A stretch of 64,000 nucleotides of DNA from Lucinisca nassula (Eukaryota > Mollusca > Bivalvia > Lucinida > Lucinidae), in assembly GCA_963580285.1 (NCBI GenBank), contig OY757010.1, positions 219,127,234 through 219,191,233 of the forward strand, read 5' to 3'. The notes under the pieces were generated by a model that saw nothing but the letters and a program-made list of their open reading frames with translations, did no database searches and was not told the origin of the DNA. Numbering within the stretch: the stretch's first letter is position 1; the number at the start of each line of letters is the position of its first letter. A program made the position numbers and the translations under genes. This document shows, piece by piece, positions 21,090 to 32,011 of this stretch.

Positions 21090-21231
21090 CTGACCGTTCC
21101 CAAATCTCCCCTGGATCTCCACCATTGTGATTACAGACAGTCTACCAAGATCTATTTGTAAATATTCATAAGAGAATTGGCTGATCATTGGCTTAGGACA
21201 CCATGCTCCACCCATAGACTCTGTACGAAGC
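21090..21231 (-). CDS. DDR: DDR exon: discoidin domain, GAWCP segment
   Basis: The minus strand reads LRTESMGGAWCPKP, later EYLQIDLG, then MVEIQGRFGNGQ. It aligns with the receptor-family block GAWCP...FLQIDL...I..V.TQGRHAGGHG in the discoidin domain. The acceptor is ATTTCAG/GCTTCG and the donor GGTCAG/GTAGGC. The exon is 142 bp, phase 2 to phase 0, so 47 codons plus one base. The oddity is upstream: its acceptor and first half are repeated in a 99-bp tandem array running to about 22,190. Several acceptors could therefore serve, and I give the most proximal one, which yields a domain of normal length. The donor half of the exon is single copy. Confidence 0.88.
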
Positions 21232-22195
21232 CTGAAATATATGATTGGCACTATTTGTAAATATTCATAAGAGAACAGGCTGATCATTGGCTTAGGACAC
21301 CAAGCTCCACCCATAGACTCTGTACGAAGCCTGAAATATATGATTGGAACTTTTTGTAAATATTCATTAGAGAACAGGCTGATCATAGGCTTAGGACACC
21401 AAGCTCCACCCATAGACTCTGCATGAAGCCTGAAATATATAATTGGAACCATTTGTAAATATTCATAAGAGAACAGGCTGATCATTGGCTTAGGACACCA
21501 TGCTCCACCCATAGACTCTGTACGAAACCTGAAATATATAATTGGAACCATTTGTAAATATTCATTAGAGAACTGGCTGATCATTGGCTTAGGACACCAA
21601 GCTCCACCCATAGACTCTGTACAAAACCTGAAATATATACTTGGAACTATTTGTAAATATTCATTAGAGAACAGGTTGATCATAGGCTTAGGACACCAGG
21701 CTCCACCCACAGACACTGTACGAAGCCTGAAATATATGATTGGAACTATTTGTAAATATTCAAAAGAGAACAGGCTGATCATAGGCTTAGGACACCAGGC
21801 TCCACCCACAGACTCTGTACGAAGCCTGAAATATATGATTGGAACTATTTGTAAATATTCAAAAGAGAACAGGCTGATCATTGGCTTTGGACACCAAGCT
21901 CCACCCATAGACTCTGTACGAAGCCAGAAATATACAATTGGAACTATTTGTAAATATTCATAAGAGAACTGGATGATCACTGGCTTAGGACACCAAGCTC
22001 CACCCATAGACTCTGTATGAAGCCTGAACTATTTGTAAATATTCATAAGAGAACTGGATGATCATTGGCTTAGGACACCAAGCTCCACCCATAGACTGTA
22101 CGAAGCATGAAATATATGATTGGAACCATTTGTAAATATTCAAAAGAGAACTAGCTGATCATTGTTGGACACCAAGCTCCACCCATAGACTCCAG
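21147..22195 (-). repeat. 99-bp tandem array derived from the DDR exon and its splice acceptor
   Basis: Eleven copies, counting the exon itself, of a unit marked by GGCTTAGGACACC on the plus strand. On the minus strand each unit has a short intron-like tract ending ATATATTTCAG, then the first ~75 bases of the DDR exon (RLRTESMGGAWCPKP...EYLQ). Units join at ACAAATAG, where exon sequence gives way to intron sequence, which suggests a breakpoint with microhomology. Eight upstream units are 99 bp (33 codons) and have no stops, so the frame stays open from 22,007 through the real exon. Above 22,007 a ~14-bp deletion breaks the frame, and two decayed units follow. Confidence 0.93.
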
Positions 22196-22256
22196 ATCCA
22201 CAATAGTGAGTGTCTCTGAGTGTACAGGCTTGTCAAAATAGTCCTGAACCTGGATT

Positions 22257-22453
22257 TACCGTAAAAATCTTAAACATTTGGACACCCTGCGAAATTGCTG
22301 TAATTCTCCGACACTTTTAACAAATTTGATCTAGCCAGGAGTCCAAAGGGTGCAGAATGAAAGGCAAACAGTGTAGACTCTGATCAGACTGTGATCTGGG
22401 TCTGCACTGTTTGCTTAGGCCTGTCTGACCCATACTTAGGATCATTACAGTAG
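22257..22453. mobile_element. family C palindromic element
   Basis: Family definition: ends TACCGTAA...ATCCTAA and TTAGGATCATTACGGTA, a shoulder with TTTGGACACC and GTAATTCTCC, and a core GACCCAGATCAGACTGCTCC and near-complement. Here the core loop is deleted. Confidence 0.82.
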
Positions 22454-22484
22454 ACTGTTTAGTTTAACACGCAACTTCCTGAAT

Positions 22485-22560
22485 GTTAAACATATAGTGT
22501 AGACCCTGATCAGACATCACATTCTACAGTGTATGATCTGGGTTTACACTATTTGCCAGT
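22485..22560. mobile_element. core hairpin fragment, family E-like
   Basis: ACCCTGATCAGACATCAC and TGATCTGGGTTTACACT arms only. Confidence 0.55.
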
Positions 22561-22756
22561 GTCCCAGCACATGAGCCCATTCCATGTTTTACAGTAAACC
22601 CCCTTTATACATTATTCTGATGTAACAACCGCACGAACAGTGTGACTTTTTTCTGGATTCCCATAAAACTCTTTGATTCATTCAGCAACTTTGGGTTCAT
22701 CAAAAAATAATCAACTCCAAAGAATATCCTTTACTTATCTTTGTTGCAATAATAAT

Positions 22757-23905
22757 TACAGTAGAACTTCGATCACTCGAACACCGATGGCTCTTTTACC
22801 ATGGATTCGTCGAACCCATTCTTGAGCCCCTAGCGAAATCCTCTACATACGAAATAGTGGGGGATAATTAAGGAGATTTTAGTCTTTTATCTTGCAAATG
22901 CATGCTCACCGTCTATCATCTACACCGGAAATAGAATCCCGGTGAATCGATAAAAATGACTGACGGATAAGGGGTGCCTCTTGAAAATGGATATTTTTAC
23001 TGCTTGTAAGTTTTAGTTTTAGAATACTGTTATCAATATCAGTAGTGGACATAATTTGCTGCTGCTGTGAGAAGTGTTTTGATTATAAAACACACAATCG
23101 TGCAATTACAGACCGAATGTTCGATAGCTGGTACCACGAACTGAATGGATTTTCACAAGTTCCTTGTTGTTTTTTTAATGTTTATGCCTGTCTACTGAAG
23201 TTTTTCCACTTAATCAGATAGAACAATGATAAAAAAACAATTTGCAAAAGAAACTCGCCTCAAACTGTTTGCCAAAACGTAAATTTACCTGTTGTACGGC
23301 GAATAGTAGATTGGTGTACGGCTTATAGCAAATTATTGTAACAGAAAGTGTACGGCGAATAGTTCCATGTTTATAGCTGATAACATTTTAAAAGTAACTC
23401 GACCGTTCCTATGGTGCTTCTCATACATCCATGAGGATTGTACTGCTCTGTATGTATGATGAAACGTATGTCTTGTCAAAGTTGGGTGTTATATTTTGTC
23501 AAACATGCTGCTTATGAGTAACGAAATGTAAACAATGGTCGGCATGAACTGGGGCTAAATCAAGGGACTCACCTGTCACAACATCTTTATCCGGTGTCAT
23601 CAGAATTTTATAAACACACTTCAACAGTTTTCACCCATTCTCTCGTCATATTAGCAAGAATCAATCACAATATTGTAATGTTAGTTAGGAACTAATTACT
23701 ATGTATAGTTTTAAGACCATATTTTGCCACATAGGCGTTATTTTGTGTTAAAAAGAAGTGCGTATTATGAAAACACACCAGCTCAAATATAGACGCGTGG
23801 AATATGTTCTATAAAAGGGTTATCCTTTGGAAGTAAATAATACACCACATACAGTGATGACTCGAACACCGGTGTCTCTTTAACCATGGTTGATTCGAAC
23901 TCGAA
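22757..23905. mobile_element. Tc1/mariner- or pogo-like non-autonomous element
   Basis: The left end, TA then CAGTAGAACTTCGATCACTC and GAACACC, fits the TA-flanked CAGT start of this superfamily. The right side (about 23,852) has TACAGTGATGACTCGAACACC in direct rather than inverted form, so the right border is doubtful. The interior has GGAAATAGAATCCCGGTGAATC, shared in reverse with 29,335-29,400. No transposase frame. Confidence 0.5.
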
Positions 23906-23927
23906 AATAAAAGAAACTAGAGCTGTC

Positions 23928-25510
23928 AGAGGATCTGACTATAGCCCCGCTTCAGCGCTGTCAGAGAAGAAAGTTATTTAAGCTGCAGAGAAAACAGTTA
24001 TGAACAAGAAATAACTGTTGAAAATTTTACATTATCTGGAAAAACTCTAAGAGTTGTGAGCCCTTGTCCCTCATTTCAATGAACATGATACATTACCAGA
24101 ATGTCCATGTTTATACTAAATTTCATCTTCCATTTTTCAATGTTCAAAGGGTAATAACTCCTAAAGTAGGCAAATCAGAGTCAGGGTTCCTGCGCTCTGC
24201 ACATTGTCTCATGGTGCTTTACACTTGTGTGAAGTGTCATGAAAATATCTCAAATGGTTTGTGAGTTATGGAGCCGACACAGTCAAAATTGCCTTTTTAA
24301 ATGTTCAAAGGGCAATAACTCCTAAAGTAGGCAAACCAGAGTTATGGTTCCTGCACTCTGCACATCATCTCAAGGTGCTTTTCATTTATTTGAAGTTTCA
24401 TGAAAATATCAGAAACGGTTATGGAGCGGACATAGTTAAAATTGCCATTTTTTAATATTCAAAAGCCTATAACTGAAAAAGTAGACAATCCAGAGTTTGG
24501 GTTCCTGCGCTCTGCACACGTAATATGGTGCTTTACATTTGTGTGAAGTTTCATAAAATTATCTCAAACGGTTTTTGAGTTATCGAGCAAAGACGGCTAA
24601 AATTGATATTTTTAAATATTCAAAGGGAAATAACTCAAAAATTAGGCAATCCAGAGTTATGGTTCCTGCACTCTGCATACCATCTCATGGTGTTTAATGT
24701 TTGTGTGAAGTTTCATGAAAATATGTGAATGGGTTTTAAAGTTATGGAGCGGACACGAAAATTGTTAACAGACACAGACAGACAAACAGACAGACACACA
24801 GAAAATACGAAAACCAGAGTTATGGTTCTTGCGCTCTGCACATTGTCTCATAGTGCTTAACATTTGTGTGAAGTTTCATGAAATTATCTCAAACGGTTTT
24901 CGAGTTATGAAGCGGACACTGTTAAAATTGCCATTTTTCAATGTTCAAAGGGCAATAACTCCAAAAATAAGCAATGCAGAGTTATGGTTCCTGCGCTCTG
25001 CACATTGTCTCATAGTGCTTAACATTTGTGTGAAGTTTCCTAAAAATATCTCAAACGGTTTTCGAGTTATGAAGCGGACACAATTAAAATTGCCATTTTT
25101 CAATGTTCAAAGGGCAATAACTCCAAAAGTAGGCAATCCACAGTTATAATTCCTTCGCTCTGCACATTGTCTTATGGTGTTTAACATTTGTGTGAAGTTT
25201 CATGAAAATATGTTAAGCAGATACAAAGTTATGGAGCCAACACAAATTAACGGAATCACGGAATTACGGAATTACGGAATTACGGAAAATGTTCAAAGGG
25301 CAATAACTCCAAAAGTAGGCAATCCACAGTTATAATTCCTTCGCTCTGCACATTGTCTTATGGTGTTTAACATTTGTGTGAAGTTTCATGAAAATATGTT
25401 AAGCAGATACAAAGTTATGGAGCCAACACAAATTAACGGAATCACGGAATGACAGAAGGACATGGCAAATCCAATATAGCCCCACTTTTTCAAAGCGGGG
25501 CTATAAAAAA
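23928..25510 (+). mobile_element. tandem-repeat rolling-circle-like element
   Basis: 5' AACTAGAGCTGTCAGAGGATCTGAC hairpin region (GTCAG...CTGAC), then TATAGCCCCGC. About eight ~150-bp units (GTTCAAAGGGCAATAACTCC, GGTTCCTGCGCTCTGCAC, GTGTGAAGTTTCATGAAAAT). An (ACAGACAGAC)-type tract lies at 24,770 and a (GGAATTAC)n tract at 25,255. The 3' end is a TATAGCCCC...GCGGGGCTATA hairpin plus a run of A. Confidence 0.72.
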
Positions 25511-25790
25511 AAAACATACCGATTTGGAACGGTCAACAATAAGTTTTAGGGGGCTAAGTTATTTTAATGACATCCAAACCATTACTTTTATTTTACTTGA
25601 TGATAGGGTATAAAACCTGATCATTCTGTTTTTTTGTTTTTTTTTTGTCTGTTGCATGATGTTTTTCCTACTTACCATTGATCAACACGTGTAACAAAGA
25701 ACAAATATAAAAGCCACAATGACTCTTGTCTGACGACGAACGCAGCATTAGTTGAGACTTGGTGGACCAAACGACAAACATAGATTTTCA
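25511..25790. other. intron, nothing recognised
   Basis: Includes a T-rich run near 25,628; no other structure seen. Confidence 0.5.
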
Positions 25791-25801
25791 CTGCAGTCCT
25801 T

Positions 25802-26102
25802 ACGGGCCCCGCCCATCGGGGCTTGGAGAAATAGATTGGGATGCACGGTGCTTCCACGCAGGACTGAAACTACCGCACGTGAGTACTGGTTAACTTCTTT
25901 GATGGACTATGCCAGCCCAGGAATAGTAGTCCAAGTCAAACCGTCCAGTGCATATAAGCCCTATTGTTTTCATTGGGCGGCAGGGCTTGAGATGTCATTT
26001 CATCTCAATGTCGGGTAAAAGTCCCACAAAATTGGAAGCAACGTCTCCAAAATGACCTAAATTGTGTTGACGGGGACGTTAAACCACGACCAAACAAACA
26101 AA
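25802..26102 (+). mobile_element. SINE-like F copy, first of a head-to-tail pair
   Basis: CTGCAGTCCTT repeats lie at 25,791-25,801 and 26,103-26,113. The tail reads CAAACAAACAAA. Confidence 0.85.
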
Positions 26103-26113
26103 CTGCAGTCCTT

Positions 26114-26416
26114 CGTCCCGCTCAATGGGGGCTTGAAGACATAGATTGGGCTGCATGATGCTTCCAGAGCTTAAACCTCCCACACACGAGTACTGGTAAA
26201 CAGCTAATCGGCTGTAAGCCTGCCCAGGAAAAGTGGTGTGAGTCTGAACGTTCATGCATATCACCATATTGGTTTCATTCGGCGGCAGGGGCTAAGATAT
26301 CATTTCATCTCAATGTCGGGTAAAAGTCCCACAAAATTGGAAGCAACGTCTCCAAAATTACCCATATAGTGTTGACGGGGTCGTTAGACTCGAGTCAAAT
26401 TCAATCAAACAAACAA
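26114..26416 (+). mobile_element. SINE-like F copy, second of the pair
   Basis: Starts immediately after the right duplication of the previous copy and has the same orientation. It diverges clearly from its neighbour, so it is an independent insertion and not a tandem duplication. The tail is CAATCAAACAAACAAAC. Confidence 0.8.
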
Positions 26417-26519
26417 ACACCTATTAGCTTCACATGACTCACATAGTCTAGCCAATTGAGGTATGCCTAGGCAATTGGTATATGTCATTCAACACAAGTA
26501 AAGTAGAAGTAAAACAAAG

Positions 26520-26650
26520 ATCAGGAATTGATACAATTAACTTACTCCACCCATAAAAGACACCAAAGGGAAAGAAATACAAACATTAAGCGACCAGACC
26601 ATAATGGAAACCTAAACAAAGGAAGGCCATAAGGACAGTTACTTTCCCAC
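26520..26650 (+). repeat. unclassified dispersed repeat, copy 2
   Basis: Counterpart of 14,500-14,612. It lies in an 800-bp stretch (26,417-27,240) where I recognise nothing else. Confidence 0.65.
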
Positions 26651-27252
26651 AAAATGGCCATCCAAAACCAAAAGACACAAGTGATACACACAGCAAGTAA
26701 CAAACAACAACATAAATAAATCGCCACAGAAGAGCCGCCTTGGAACAGTCAGTGGAAGATTTCCACTGGGGGGCTTAAATCGATTTTACGTGGCCACAAT
26801 CCTCGCCCTTACTTCCGTCGCGATTTAGACAAATAATTTGTTCAGTCCGCATGAAGGCCTCCTTACTCATCAGTGCAACATCTCCGTGAACACAAAAATC
26901 AAAGAACCACAGAGGTGAGACAACGGTGAGGACTCGACAGCAAGAAACCACTGAAATGCTTGAGCAAAAGAAAACCAACAGTTAGACTCCGATGAGCCCG
27001 ACCAGAGACAGTGCATCAGGCACCAACCAACATTATCTCTCTAATTTTCAATAAGCCTTTACGTTGGAGCCGTCATAGAATCTGAGGCCTGACCCACCGG
27101 CGTGCAATTAAAGAGGGAAGCAAAGTTGCCAACCGTGATTGGGTTAACTACCATAAATTGGACAATGCTTAGCACAACCCAAGGAATACAGCAGTAGAAA
27201 AAAGTATACTTTAGTAGAAACATTTTTTTTCTTTTTTATTTTTTTACCTGTT

Positions 27253-27463
27253 TGTTTGAATTGAGGTTTAACGTCCCCGTCAATACTATTTAGGTCATTT
27301 TGGAGACTTTGCCTCCAAATTTGTGAGACTTTTACATACAGAGCCGCCGGACAAACCAAAGGAATTTACATGTAGGGAAGGTCAGATTCGCGCCATTTTG
27401 CCTGGACAGGCTTTGACACTCTAAGCGGTTTACCAGCAGTCATGCACGGTCGATTTGGAAGTT
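27253..27463 (-). mobile_element. SINE-like F copy, internally deleted and 5' truncated
   Basis: The 3' half is standard. The middle after GACTTTTACATACAGAG is replaced, and it ends in CACGGTCGATTTGG against the next copy. Confidence 0.7.
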
Positions 27464-27768
27464 TGATTTTTGATTGATTGATTTGAGGTTTAACGTCCCC
27501 GTCGACACTGTAAAGGTCATTTTGGAGACGTTGCTCCCAATTTTGTGGGACTTTTACCCGACATTGAGATGAAATGACATCTCAAGCCCTGTCGCCCAAT
27601 GAAACCAATAGGGTTTATAAGCATGGACGGGCCGACTCGCATCGCTTCACCTGGGCAGGCCTAGATCCTATAAGCAGTTTACCAGTACTCGTGTGCGGGT
27701 CGGTTTCAGCTCTGCGTGGAAGCATCATGCAGCCCATATATTTCTTCAAGCCCCGATGGGCGGGGGAC
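27464..27768 (-). mobile_element. SINE-like F copy, full length
   Basis: Close to the consensus from TTTGATTGATTGATTTGAGG to GATGGGCGGGGGACCG. Target duplication not clear. Confidence 0.8.
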
Positions 27769-27786
27769 CGATCTGCATGGAAGTAT

Positions 27787-28435
27787 CATGCAGTGTAATA
27801 GCTCAGCGGTTAATGCGTGTGCCTCTGATTTTAGGGGTCTGCGGTTCGATTTGCTGCAGCGGTAATAAAGTTGTGGTGTCCAAACATGCTACACTGGTAT
27901 CATTTGCCGGGATAAATGCCCCAAAATGCACCGTCTATCGGATCGGGACGTTAACTGGATCCCCCTACCCCCGTGCAGGGAGAATCATCCCTTATGCAAG
28001 TTAGAGATCTTTACGTAATTACATGACGAGTTTAAACAATAGTTTATTAGATAACTATACAATCATAACGTGTACTCAACTAATATACCATTGTTTAAAC
28101 TAATCGTGTAATGTAATCACAATGATGGTGAGCTCTCAGATCCATTACCTGTGACAAATGGAGTCAAGCAAGGCTGTGTGCTAGCCTAGACACTGTTCAG
28201 CATGATGTTCGCTGCCATGCTCATAGATGTTTTCTAGGAGGGTGACAATGCCATACCGATTAGGTTTCGCTTTGATTGGAAGCTTTTCAATCTCGGGAGG
28301 TTGCAAGCCAAATCCAAGGTGCAAACAGAGGTGCTAGAGGAGTTCGTCATTGGAGATGACATGGCACAAGGTGCATAATTACTGTGTAGGTTTTCATCCT
28401 GCAGATCTGGAGTATGCGTAATGTACACCTGACAG
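27787..28435 (+). mobile_element. tRNA-derived SINE split by an insertion
   Basis: The tRNA-like head has an A-box-like AATAGCTCAGCGGTTAATGC and a B box GGTTCGATTTG at 27,843. The body matches the SINE at 15,110 (TCCAAACATGCTACACTGG, GTGCAGGGAGAATCATCCC, GTAATTACATGA). Its end (TTACTGTGTAGGTTTTCATC) is displaced to about 28,377 by ~350 bp that include the RTE-like fossil. Confidence 0.78.
28124..28369 (+). pseudogene. fossil reverse-transcriptase fragment (RTE-like)
   Basis: Eighty-two codons in one frame read DGELSDPLPVTNGVKQGCVLA, stop, TLFSMMFAAMLIDVF, stop, then PIRFRFDWKLFNL, and end EEFVIGDDMAQ. NGVKQGCVLAPTLFS and the (F/V)..DDMA box are hallmarks of the catalytic core of RTE-type reverse transcriptases. 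Two TAG stops and truncation at both ends make it dead. It lies inside a tRNA-derived SINE, between the body at 27,787-28,026 and the tail at about 28,377. Confidence 0.8.
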
Positions 28436-28663
28436 TAATGGCCAATTATGTCCGATCGCAGTAGTGGTTTTAGGGGTACTAAATGGCCCAGTCAACACTA
28501 TTTAGGTCATTTTTACCGAACAGTTTACCTAGCTACCCTTCTCCTGTGCAGGCTTATACGTAAGCGGTTATACTCTTCTTGAATCAGCGGAAGGGAGAAA
28601 ATGAAGGAGATAATGACCGAAGAAAAGATTTCATGATCAATTTCCTCCACAACAGTGTTGCTG

Positions 28664-28810
<147 letters not shown>

Positions 28811-28909
28811 ATCTCCATGATCCGTTGGTCGGGGCAAGCATATATACCCTTAAAGTTGGGGAAAAAACGGAAATGGTCCATCATTGGCATTTAACAGTTG
28901 AGAATACAG

Positions 28910-29596
28910 GGGTAGCCATATCTATTCGCCGTACCCTTTTTTGGCTATATTCCGTACAGCTACCTGGTTGTAAACAGCTAAACACCGTACACATGGATTT
29001 TTGGTTTTTAATAAATACACTTAGTGTATGATAAAATCATGACCAGAGAAAGGTGTCAGATACTACCCATTATAAACAGAAACAGGTGAAAGAAAGTTTA
29101 AGCGGAGATAAATCAAGAAATTATAAAATCTGTAACCTATTTTCGAAAATGCTGGTCTTCACCCAGTACCAAGCATCGTTAAACTTGTGTTTCTGACTTT
29201 AAATCGATACATACAGCATAGAAAAACGCATAAAATCTTGCAGAAATCCCTCTGTTATTTCAAGGAAATAAATTTACACTTCGCGTGCAGAAAATAGATA
29301 AGAAATAAAGGTTACACTCACCGTGTTCCATGCCTACTTTCGGTTTCAATCGATTCACCGGGATTCTATTTCCGGTGTAGATGATAGACGGTGATGCTGT
29401 GTGTACTCATTAGAATCACCTCGATGATTCAAATGAGTACACACAGCATACATTTTCATTATAAAACAGCGAAAAGATATCGAAAAGTATATCGTCTACC
29501 TCCTGGCAGTCTCCCTCGGTGGCTCGAACTACCCCTGTCTCGAACAGATTTTCGAGGTCCCAAAGGTGTTCGAGTCATTGAAGTTCAACTGTATAA
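28910..29596. mobile_element. second copy of the CAGT-ended element, reverse, with family A core inside
   Basis: Its right end, GGTGTTCGAGTCATTGAAG then TTCAACTGTA, is the complement of the 22,757 end. GATTCACCGGGATTCTATTT is shared. A family A hairpin (ACTCATTAGAATCACCTC, 29,400-29,455) sits inside. Confidence 0.55.
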
Positions 29597-29639
29597 TTAT
29601 GCACTGTTTTGCTGTCTGCCTTTTGGATAGGGTTTTCTG

Positions 29640-29838
29640 TTAAACTTTTTCCTGGTGAATACATCAATTTTGCCACACCTATTTCTGACTATCAACTAAT
29701 CCAATTCCTTGATATTTAAAGGTAGTTATTCAAATTCGAAAACTGAATTGATCAGAAGGCTTCTAAAGAAGTCATCTGATCAGGATCTGCACTGTTTGCA
29801 AAGGAAATAACACTAGAGTTCAGCAAGACCAGGATTGA
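29640..29838. mobile_element. family B element, decayed
   Basis: AATTGATCAGAAGGCTTCT...AGTCATCTGATCAGGATCTG core with weak ends. Confidence 0.65.
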
Positions 29839-30044
29839 TCCGCTGTATACTTGTAGTGGACTCTTCCATTGCTATAATATGTTGGACAAGTCCAATTGTC
29901 ATATAAGGGGCTGTAGGCCTATTTTTTCGTTTTTATTCTATTTTTGTTAGAAAATTCTGTTAGCAACTAATGCAGGTCCTGATCAGATGCCGCATTGTTT
30001 GCCAAGGTACCTCTTTAGGGGTTTCCAGCATGCAACGGGTTAAG
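29839..30044. mobile_element. family D element, decayed
   Basis: Follows a family B copy directly. CCTGATCAGATGCCGCATTG core with one arm lost. Confidence 0.7.
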
Positions 30045-30271
30045 TAATCAATGCATGGAAGTGAAAGGCCCTGTACCAATGATCTTTTCCAGCGCCCTAC
30101 ATCTTTTAGAATAATTAAAGTACCTTTCACATCATTAAATGTCTCATACCCTGTTTTTATTCCATCAGAAACCAGCCATGGGACACCCTATATGATGTGA
30201 CAGGAAGATAGCCATCTGCTTTTCACTTTGTTGATATATCAAAGTCTCTTTTCTCAGAAACATCAAGTCCA

Positions 30272-31951
30272 TTGAGAGACAAAGCCCATAGTTCAATTGT
30301 GAATAGATTTAATGGTATATTATACCATGAACATCACTTTAATGGGCAGATTAGCATTGTGTTTTCTTCTGATGACCTGTATAATGGATTTATAAATGCT
30401 ATTAATAGAGAGCTTCATGCCAAGAAAATTAGTGAAGTGAGGTCCAATTACACTACCCATGTCAGGGGAAAAGGGTGTACCCTGATTACAGACAGTGAAC
30501 ATTGCTCTGTTTCTGCTTCTGGGCAAGGAAACAAGCTCTGGAGAGAAATAGTGTTCAGTAGAATGGTCCTACATTTGTATAAACAATTCACAAAAGATAT
30601 TGACAGCGAAATCAGTATTGCCTCATCACAAAGCTTTAGTATGACCTCTACCCCTAGTGCAAGTTTGACTGCCAAAGGTCTTTCATCACCAAACGTTACC
30701 CCTGTCACCATTAAACCTGGAATCCAGCAGAGAATAGTGAATAATAAACTATCACTATCTGAATTAAATAGCAATGTGGCTGAGTTGACTGAAATAAGTA
30801 AAAAATTACAGAACCAGCTGATATTAGTAAATGCTAAAATAGATACACTTATTCAAAGATCAACACAGTGCTCGGAACCAACTAAATCTGGTGACTTATC
30901 TGTCTCTGAAATCACAGACGACACATTCATAACCTTGAGTGAAACAAAAGAAATCGAGGATTCCAAACTAGCCCCTGGAAATGGATCTTATTCCAGTGTT
31001 GTTATAAATGGACAAGATAAATCTAAGCCAAACTGTGACGAAGCGGTGGTGAGAGATAAACAGGTAAAAACTAGTGAGACAGTCAAATATAAGAAACAAG
31101 ACTCCAGGACACCCCAGAAAAGGACGCCTTCCCAAACAAGTAAGCAGAACAAACAATCCACTAGCCGAACGCTTCTGATTGGAGACTCAATATTGTCAGG
31201 AATAAACAAAAAGGGGCTACGAAAAGGCGTTGAATGTAAAGCTGTATCTGGGGCTAAAATTGACAACATTTTAGACACAATAGAAATCTTTGATATCAGC
31301 AAATTCGACAATATTGTTGTGTATGTTGGTGGAAATGATGTGTCAGGTGAAACAGAGATTGCACATTTTGAGCAGCAATATGGAAAACTAATTACACTAA
31401 TTAAGAAGAAAAACACTTTGTGCAAAATTCTGCTCAGCAATATGTGCCCCAGAGGTGATGTTGATGTCACTGAAATCAATGACGTCATCAGGGATCTGTG
31501 CCAAACCCATAGTGTGACCCTCATCAATTCCAGTGCTGACTTCTATGACAAGAAAAAGAAACTAAGAAGCCACTTTTACATACAAAGGGACAGTGTACAC
31601 CTCTCTAGATCAGGGACAAAACGATTACTGGGATCATTTGAGCGACACATTAGTGTCGTTGAGAATTTTGAGTTCTGTGTATATCTACCCAGAACGCAGC
31701 TAAGGCAAGGGAGCCCTTCGAATCACCCACAAAACCATACTAATCCTTATGGGACCCGTAACCAACGTTACAATAGCAAATTCCACTCAACAGGAAATGG
31801 GGCTTCTGAAAGTGCTGTACAAGCACGTTGCTTGAAATGTGGCATGACAAATCATGAAACTTATTTTTGCAGACACAAGACCCAAGTGAAATGTCACATA
31901 TGTAACCTGTACGGACATAAAGACTCAACTGGTCTGTGCCACAATATATAG
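30272..31951 (+). CDS. retrotransposon ORF1: SGNH hydrolase and zinc knuckles
   Basis: About 560 codons. A predicted coiled coil lies near residues 165-195 (LSLSELNSNVAELTEISKK). Next comes a basic Ser/Lys-rich linker. An SGNH (GDSL) hydrolase fold follows, with block I LLIGDSIL at ~303, block III GGND at ~353 and the catalytic DSVH at ~440. Two CCHC zinc knuckles end the protein (CLKCGMTNHETYFC and CHICNLYGH...C). Esterase-type ORF1 proteins of CR1-like elements are thought to bind RNA or lipids and assist retrotransposition. No ATG lies near the start. The frame is open from 30,212 and 272 is a TTG, so the true start was lost or lies upstream in another frame. Confidence 0.85.
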   Translation: MRDKAHSSIVNRFNGILYHEHHFNGQISIVFSSDDLYNGFINAINRELHAKKISEVRSNYTTHVRGKGCTLITDSEHCSVSASGQGNKLWREIVFSRMVLHLYKQFTKDIDSEISIASSQSFSMTSTPSASLTAKGLSSPNVTPVTIKPGIQQRIVNNKLSLSELNSNVAELTEISKKLQNQLILVNAKIDTLIQRSTQCSEPTKSGDLSVSEITDDTFITLSETKEIEDSKLAPGNGSYSSVVINGQDKSKPNCDEAVVRDKQVKTSETVKYKKQDSRTPQKRTPSQTSKQNKQSTSRTLLIGDSILSGINKKGLRKGVECKAVSGAKIDNILDTIEIFDISKFDNIVVYVGGNDVSGETEIAHFEQQYGKLITLIKKKNTLCKILLSNMCPRGDVDVTEINDVIRDLCQTHSVTLINSSADFYDKKKKLRSHFYIQRDSVHLSRSGTKRLLGSFERHISVVENFEFCVYLPRTQLRQGSPSNHPQNHTNPYGTRNQRYNSKFHSTGNGASESAVQARCLKCGMTNHETYFCRHKTQVKCHICNLYGHKDSTGLCHNI

Positions 31952-32011
31952 GACAAAGGCAAATGTGCCAATATACCATTACCAATTTCCACCTCAAATT
32001 TATATGATCTG

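Noticed and set aside
21075..22007. A 310-codon open frame on the minus strand as an independent repeat protein
   Set aside because: It is the 99-bp array plus the DDR exon and its intron; the ATG falls in the middle of a unit and no promoter or separate gene context exists.
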